Made by a program: the position numbers and the translations under genes | NCBI GenBank assembly: GCA_008638375.1 | Contig: CM018052.1 | Coordinates: 30,217,239-30,281,238 of the forward strand | DNA: 64,000 nt | Origin: Nyssa sinensis | Taxonomy: Eukaryota; Streptophyta; Magnoliopsida; Cornales; Nyssaceae | Direction: 5' to 3' | Part shown: one piece after another, positions 58,161-64,000 of the stretch | How the letters are laid out: each line of letters starts with the position of its first letter | How positions within the stretch are numbered: the first letter of the stretch is position 1 | Notes under the pieces: generated by a model | What the model was told of the DNA's origin: nothing | The model's input: the letters and a program-made list of their open reading frames with translations, nothing else | Database searches by the model: none

Positions 58161-59320
58161 AACATCCTAAAACAGCACAAGATGAAGCTGAACCCCTCAA
58201 TGTGTACATTCGAGATCACTAAAGGGAAGTTATTAGGTTTTCTAGTCTCTCAAAGGGGAATTAAGGCAAACCCCTAGCAGATAAAAGCTCTTATTGAACT
58301 AGAATTACCGAAAACCAAGAAAGACATCCAAGGCCTGAACAAAAGGATTGCGGCTCTGAACTGATTCATCTCCAAGTTTACTAATCGATGTCTTCCATTT
58401 TTTAGAGCTTTAAGGGAGAGTAAGGCCCTAAAATGGACCCCTGACTGGGAAAGAGCCTTTCAGGAGTTGAAGTAGTACTTGGCTTCCCTCGAGCTCCTTT
58501 TAAAGCCAGTCTAGAGAGAAAAGGTTCTCTTGTACCTTGCAGTTTCAGAGAATACTGTCAGCTCTGTACTAATTAAACATGACAAAGGAATTCAAAGGCC
58601 TGTTATTTATGTAAGCAAGGTGCTCCTGGATAACCAAGACGAGTTACTCTGAAATAGAGAAATTGGACTTCGCTCTCATGATATCTGCTTGAAAACTCAA
58701 GCCTTACTTTCAGGCGCACCCCATCGAAATTCCTACATCCTACCCCCTGAAGTCAGTCCTACACAAGCCTAAAGTCTTAGGACGACTGGTCAAGTGGTCT
58801 GTGGAGCTAGGAGAATTTGATATATCTTACATATTACGAACCTCCATCAAAGGGCAAGTACTGGCAAACTTTGTTGCAGAATTCACTCTAGCGCTGCATG
58901 CTAAAGCACAAGCCAACATGAACACCTCGATATGGCAGCTTTATACTGATGGGTCATCCACCGACAGAGGTTCGGGCATTGGCGTAGTACTTCAATCCCC
59001 CGACGAAATCATAACGGAGAAAGTAGTGAGTTTGGGGTTTCGAGCTTCTAATAACGAAGCCAAATATGAAGCATTCATTCTTGGGATAAAATTGGCCCTA
59101 GAATGTGGAACCCAGAATCTTGAAGCATTTTCTGACTCCAAATTTATGGTAAGCCAAGTCTCGGGAGAATTCTCTACCAAGGATGACAGAATGGTCCGAT
59201 ATTCAGAACTTGTGGGATCATTAAGGCTCTCTTTCCATAAGTTACCATTCAGAAAATTGAAAGAAGCCAGAACTTCAAGACCGATGCTTTGGCGAATATG
59301 GCTTCACATCTCAAGTTAGA
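58161..59320 (+). pseudogene. RNase H and archaeal-type RNase H of gypsy B
   Basis: The first RNase H region (58280-58800) is heavily interrupted. The second is well kept in 58801-59319: FDISYILRTSIKGQVLANFVA, LYTDGSSTDRGSGIGVVLQ, SNNEAKYEAFILGIKLALE and FSDSKFMVSQ. It then shifts frame at about 59245. Asp, Glu and Asp of the archaeal-type active site are visible. Confidence 0.85.
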
Positions 59321-61672
59321 AAAAGATTAAATGGTAAGAGTCTCCTACCTACTAAAGCCAAGCATCGAAGAAATACAGTCCTCTCAGGTCTCAGAACTGG
59401 ATGACTCCCATCATCCAGTACATAAAAGAAAGACTACTTCTAGAAGATAAAAACCAAGCCCGAAGGATTCGGATCAGGGTAGCTCGGTACCTGATCCTGA
59501 ATGAAAAACTATACCGAGGAATCTCAATATGTCCTAGTTGAGATACACGAAGGGATCTGCGGTAACTACAATAGAGGCAGAACCATAGCTCACAGAGCTC
59601 TGACTCAGGGTTACTACTGGTCTAGTGTTAGCCCCTTGAAGGGTTGACACAGCCATGACATTAGTGAGCCTCAGCCAATGCCAAGGCCAAGGTGGGGGTG
59701 GCTTGTCATGGGCACCCTCACTTGAAGATTGAGATGCCTTGGAATTATATTCCGGACTTGGAATTACATTCATGAGTGGAATGGCATTCGGGAGTGAGAA
59801 TGACATTCCAAGGTTGGGTTGTCTTGAAGGATTTTGACTTAGGCGCAGTTGGACGCACGACTTGGGCAACGAACTGTTAAGGCAATGCCTTCGGTGAACA
59901 GTTTGGCGCATGGGTTGCCTTTGGCAAGGCCAATGCGCACAAGTGGAAGAACTGGTTTCTGCAAGGGGTTGTGTTTACTCCAGTCAGGTTGACAAATCTT
60001 CATAAGACATATATAGGGGGCAGTACCCCCTTGAAGCGCCCATGGGCGGGGTGCCCATGCGACGTGCGCATGCGGCTTGAGGCCTTGGCACCTTCGGGGC
60101 AAGGCGTGTTGCTATTGAAAGCTGGTGGCCCGACCACCATCACCAAGGGTGGCGGCACATGGTGCGGCAATGATGGCTAACACGGAAGCATCGGTGGGAC
60201 CGAGTGAGGCACTGATGCAAGGCAGCAGCACATGTGGCAACAGTGCTGGACGGGCGGAATCCAAGTCCGCCTAGGAAAAGGAAACCGTGCGATGTACGGG
60301 CGCAATCCTAGTTCGTCTAGGAAAAGGAATCCAAGTTTGTCTAGGAAAGGAAACCGTGTGACATGCTGGCGCAATCCTAGTCCGTCTAGGAAAAGGAAAC
60401 CGTGTGAGGGTTTGCGTATAAATACAATGTAATAGGGAGGGGCAGAGACAGAATAGAAGAGAGCATGTTCTCTTGTCTCGCAACCCTTAGGCTTTGTATT
60501 CCTTTGTATTCGTTTGTGAGTATTGTGAATAAAGGTTGGGAAAGTGATTCCTGTAAATCTGTGTGCCTCTTTGTGTGTTGTTGTGTTCTCTCTTATAAGC
60601 CTCTTGACGTGAGTGTGATTGTTTGGCTGACTAAGACAGCGTCTTAGTGCCGCACAAAGCAGAAAATTCAGGAACGAATTTAGACCCTGTGACATCTAGC
60701 ATGTTGAAGCAGGCTAAGAAATATGTCCAGAAGTGTGATAAGTGCCAACGATTTGCTTCATCATATCAACACCAACCCCATCATGAGCTTATTCCTACTA
60801 CCAGCCCTTGACTCTTCGCTCAATGGGGGATGGACATCGTAGGACCACTACTAAAAGCCCCTTCAAACAGAAGATACCTGTTGGTTGCCATTGATTACTT
60901 CTCCAAATGGGCAAAATTCAAATCTCTGACTCACATCACAGAAGTAGAGGTAAAGAACTTCACATGGAAAAACATAGTCTGCAAGATTGGCATACCCCGC
61001 GTTATCATTTCAAACAACGGTACGTAGTTTATCAGAAAGGTGTTTGGAAAGTTCTGTGAAGACCTCCACATCAGCCACCACTTCTCCTCACCTAGGCATC
61101 CCCAAGCTAATGGGAAAGCTGAGGTCACCAACCGCATAATTCTTGATGCCATGAAGAAGAGGTTGGAAGAAGCCAATGGAAGATGAGTCGAGAAACTCCC
61201 CGGAGTGCTCTAGGCCTACCGTACCACTAGAAGAACACCAACTACAAAGACACTGTTCTCACTTGCGTACGGTCCTAAAGTGGTCATTCCCGTCGAAATT
61301 GGCATGCCGACCTTGAGGATAGATGCCTTTGACCAGGAAACCAACGACCATCAACTTGTAAAAAATTTAGATCTTCTCGAAGAGAGGTGTGAGCAAGCTT
61401 GGATCAAGATTGAAGCATACCAGTAGAAAATGGCCAAGAGCTTCAGTCAATGGCTAAGGCCTATCCACTTCCAGATCGGGGACCTTGTCTTAAGAAGGGT
61501 GTTCTTGAACACTAAAGATCCTACCATAGGAAAGCTCTCCCCAAATTAGGAAGGGCCCTACAAAATAACCAAGATCGTCAGGCCTACGACATATTGGTTG
61601 GAAGATGTAATTGGGAGGCCCATACTTAGGCCTTGGAATGTTAAGCACTTACAAAAATATTATCAATAAAAA
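59321..61672 (+). pseudogene. Integrase of gypsy B, split by a solo LTR
   Basis: The zinc-binding part (TIAHRALTQGYYWSS) ends at 59625 and continues at 60700 with MLKQAKKYVQKCDKCQRFA. The core has MDIVGPLLKAPSNRRYLLVAI and FSKWAKFKS. IISNNGT shows Asn where the second catalytic Asp should be. HPQANGKAEVTNR keeps the Glu. The C-terminal end, IGRPILRPWNVKHLQKYYQ, stops at about 61668. Several stops occur, for example at 61027 and 61184. Confidence 0.87.
59626..60694 (+). mobile_element. Solo LTR inserted in integrase (1069 bp)
   Basis: It begins TGTTAGCCCC and ends CCTGTGACA. A perfect 5-bp duplication, TCTAG, flanks it at 59621-59625 and 60695-60699. A TATAAATA promoter box at 60417-60424 and an AATAAA signal near 60529 fit the U3 and R order of a plus-strand LTR. 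Between 60240 and 60410 a unit around cgcaatcctagtccgtctaggaaaaggaaaccgtg is repeated. No protein coding was recognised. Confidence 0.95.
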
Positions 61673-61684
61673 GTTTCTTTTTTC

Positions 61685-62175
61685 CATCTCTAAGTGCTCT
61701 CATCTTAATGTACAAAGCTCTAAAAATCTTGTAGTCATTACAAGTGTTATAGGTCTGGTCCATCTCAATGTACATACTCCTAAATCCTTGCAGCCATTGC
61801 CAATGTTACAGGTCTGGTCCATTTCAATGTATAGACCCCTAAAAACCTTGCAGCCATTGCGAGTGTTACAGGCCTTGTCCATCTTAATATACAGACCCCT
61901 AAAAACCTTACAGCCATTGCAAGTGTTACAGGTCTGGTCCATCTTAATATACAGGCCTCTAAAAGCCTTGTAGCCATTGTAAGTGTTATAGGTCTAGCCC
62001 ATCTCAATGTACAAACCCCTAAAAACCTTGCAACCATTGTAAGTGTTACAGGTCTAGTCCATCTCAATGTACCCTAAAAATCAGTCATTGCAAGTATTAC
62101 AGGTCTGGTCCATTTCAACAAACAGGCCCCTAAAAACCTTGTATCCACTATAAGTGCTAGAGGCTTGGTCTGTTC
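61685..62175. repeat. 60-bp tandem array after pol of gypsy B
   Basis: About eight units follow the order ccatctcaatgtacagaccc, ctaaaaaccttgcagccatt, gcaagtgttacaggtctggt. Unit length is 60 bases, with one shorter unit near 62071-62085. It is homologous, in reverse complement, to the 84-bp array of gypsy A. Confidence 0.93.
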
Positions 62176-62229
62176 TTCATTCAGGCGAACAATAAGAGTA
62201 TCAGAGGCCCTGACTATCCAATATTCCAT

Positions 62230-62660
62230 GACCTATATCATCTTTTATGAAATTAAAGCTTAATTTGATTACAAGTTATGAAGACTTGGTTTAATTTCAA
62301 GTTTTGAAGATCTACGCTTACGAGTGGTGAAGATCTTGATTCAATTACCAATTTCAAAGATCTGTGCTTGATTTGATTACAAGTGGTGAAGATCTTGATT
62401 TCATTACAGAGGTTCGTGCTTGATTTGATTACAAGTAGGGAAGATCTGAAGCCTAAAGCTTCGTTAAAATACAACTTTTCAAGATCTATGCTTGATTCAA
62501 TTACAAGTTGAGGAGATCTGAGGCTTAAAGCCTGATTCACTTTCAAGTTTGGAAGATTCTTGCTTGATTTAATCACAAGTTATAAGGGTCTGAAACTTAA
62601 AGTTTTGTTCAATTACAAAGCTTTGAAGATCTAAACTCGAGACTTGATTAAAGTGCCGAA
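62230..62660. repeat. Second degenerate array after pol of gypsy B
   Basis: Words gcttgatttgattacaagt, gaagatctg and gaggcttaaagcctgattc recur with irregular spacing of about 50-65 bases. No coding claim is made. Confidence 0.8.
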
Positions 62661-63000
62661 GTGTGAAACTTGACTTCATTACAAGTGTTAAAGCTCGATA
62701 CATCATGACTTACAACATATCAACATCTGAAAATCCTACAAGTATGACTACTCTTGGTATTCTGTTAACAAACTACATAAATGCTTTAAAATTAAAAAAA
62801 GCAACACATAGAGTTCTGAAGAAGTCAATCTTATTCATAATTAGCCCAAACTTGAGAAAATTACAAGGAAAAAGTAAAACAAAATACAAAGATTTCCTAG
62901 TCTACTGTTGATTCGGGAGCTTCTAGAGTATCAACAATGAATAAGAGTTCTGAATCTTTGTCTTGCACCAAAGTAAAATCACTATCTTCTTTCTCTTCTT
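62661..63000. other. Spacer of gypsy B before the antisense ORF
   Basis: Noncoding, AT-rich. A short plus-strand open frame here shows no known domain and is not called. The acidic coding 3' end of the antisense ORF lies just to the right. Confidence 0.4.
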
Positions 63001-63028
63001 CATTCTCTTCAAACTCAACGCACTATAT

Positions 63029-64000
63029 CTAGATCATTCTCTTTTGCTCTAGTGCGTCAGCCAAAGGAAGGTCGGGAATCACTTCCTCATCATTATCATC
63101 CTGCACCCCAATCTCAGTAGGAGAGGCTTCAATGTCATCAATCCTGACCAGATCAAGGCCAGGGTACTTCTTGAGAAGCTTGGATCTGAAGGTGCGGTAC
63201 CCGTTCTCAATCAACTCTCCACCTATGCCCTCAACCTTAGCCTTCATATCAGCCTCGGTTTGAGCTCTGAGAAAAAAGCAGTGTCTTGGACTTTCTTGAA
63301 GGAGGCAGACTGGAAGTCTTTGAACCTCTTTTGGGGGTTTTCCAACTTTAGAACAAGGGCATCCCTTTCAGAATCCAAGATAGAGTAGTTGTTGGTGGCT
63401 TCCTTCAACTTCTCCTCAGCTGTAGAGGCAGTAGACTAGGTTGTTCCCAACAACAGCTTGGCCTCATCAAACTCTAATTGAAGATTATCAATCAACTCCA
63501 AATCCGTTGAAGAATCCATGATGGCAGTAAGGTCGTGCGTGGTCTGAAAACAAGAAATAGGCAAACAGTTAGAACAAATGATAGAGCAGAAAAAGATAAC
63601 AAAAATAAAGAAGCGAAATAAGATAAGCTCTGAAACTTACCTTCAGCTGGAAGGACAGCAAGTCTTTGGAGATCTTCTGCACCTTCAGGTCTTTAAAGTT
63701 TCTTAAGCCTGCAGCCCAAGACTCTTCAAAAGCCTTCTTCGCGGCTAAATAGCCAGAGTCATCAAGCACGGCAACAACAGCAGTCTTCTCCTTCCCCCTC
63801 TTTTTTGTGGGGACTGTGAGGGTAGGAGAAGTGTAGGTTCGGGAGCAAGAGACTCCCTCATATCCTCAAACACTATTCGGTCTAGGGAGTTAGAGAAGAG
63901 CCTCCTCCTCTTCACCTAGAGGGACGGCTCAACAGGAGAAGAAGTTTCCCCTACCATTTTCTTCATTTTCCCTGGTGCCCAGCTGGACATCAGGGATTTC
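63029..64000 (-). pseudogene. Antisense spliced extra ORF (aORF) of gypsy B, partial
   Basis: It lies on the strand opposite pol. Exon 1 (64000 to 63641) contains EKTAVVAVLDDSGYLAAKKA and ends ISKDLLSFQLK. A clear intron follows, GTAAGTTTC at 63640 to TTGTTTTCAG at 63544 (97 bp). Exon 2 continues MDSSTDLELIDNLQLEFDEA, a stop at about 63439, and EEKLKEATNNYSILDSERDA, a likely coiled coil. The end part, MKAKVEGIGGELIENG to DALEQKRMI, is acidic and stops at 63029. A frame change lies between the two parts at about 63250. It aligns loosely with the aORF of gypsy A. Function is unknown; antisense ORFs at this place are known in the Tat lineage. Confidence 0.65.

Larger units (their letters stand above)
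54318..64000 (+). mobile_element. Ty3/gypsy Tat-lineage LTR retrotransposon B (3' end outside window)
   Basis: 5' LTR, primer-binding site, gag, protease, RT, RNase H, archaeal-type RNase H and integrase lie in order on the plus strand. They are followed by a 60-bp tandem array, a second array and an antisense spliced ORF. The 3' LTR is not reached. The 5' flank is CTAAC (54313-54317). It is related to gypsy A in every domain, but is more decayed: stops are frequent, and the catalytic motifs of protease, RT and integrase each have a key change. A solo LTR splits its integrase. Confidence 0.92.

Noticed and set aside
61611..62067. Repeat proteins over the 60-bp array (both strands)
   Set aside because: The unit is a multiple of three, so open frames are expected; it follows the pol stop and is a DNA-level array.
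1..64000. Organelle DNA, rRNA or viral integration
   Set aside because: No plastid or mitochondrial gene, rRNA stretch or viral coat or movement protein was recognised; the reverse transcriptases have LTR-retrotransposon context with LTRs and primer-binding sites.

Overview
The window is nuclear DNA of a flowering plant, almost certainly a eudicot. It holds spliced TIR-domain immune genes, a NAC transcription factor gene, a B3 (REM-type) domain fragment, and a dense set of plant transposons (Ty3/gypsy Tat-lineage LTR elements, CACTA, MULE-like, hAT and Tourist-like MITEs, many solo LTRs). The species cannot be named from sequence alone. No rRNA, functional tRNA, CRISPR or prokaryotic feature was seen. 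At least two thirds of the window is repeat.

The backbone is a segmental duplication. Copy A starts at 732 and, with its insertions, runs to about 36,690. Copy B runs from 44,483 to 54,317. Each copy carries one two-exon TIR-only gene (A: 6840-8360; B: 46744-48351). Aligning A against B gives clean empty sites. Copy A alone has a MULE-like element (1524-5810, with a nested hAT MITE), a 20.7-kb Tat-lineage gypsy element (11547-32238, minus strand) and a truncated long LTR (33550 to about 35530). Copy B alone has a Tourist-like MITE (45658-46108) and a second Tat-lineage gypsy element (54318 to beyond 64000, plus strand).

The gypsy element in copy A is nested several levels deep. Its 3' LTR (left end) is split by a 4482-bp CACTA transposon that carries a captured B3-domain gene fragment. 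Its 3' internal repeat array is split by a 5.35-kb solo-LTR-like element. Its reverse transcriptase is split at the active site by a 1.2-kb solo LTR. Subtracting the CACTA element and its 3-bp target duplication makes both 560-bp LTRs exactly equal in length. Both gypsy elements carry homologous tandem repeats downstream of pol and an extra, antisense, apparently spliced ORF before the 3' LTR.

Between the two copies lie a solo LTR with an expanded 19-bp repeat (38453-39298) and a NAC gene on the minus strand (44177 to 39951). The NAC gene resembles the NARS/NAM group. It is a pseudogene: a 3.04-kb LTR-like element sits in exon 1 with a near-perfect 5-bp target duplication, a Tyr codon just after it reads as a stop, and exon 2 has a 1-bp insertion in a C run.

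The only plausibly functional host genes are the two TIR-only genes. Their C-termini differ because copy A has a 46-bp internal tandem duplication in exon 2 that ends the frame early. All coordinates and similarities come from reading the sequence by eye; no alignment or database search was run.
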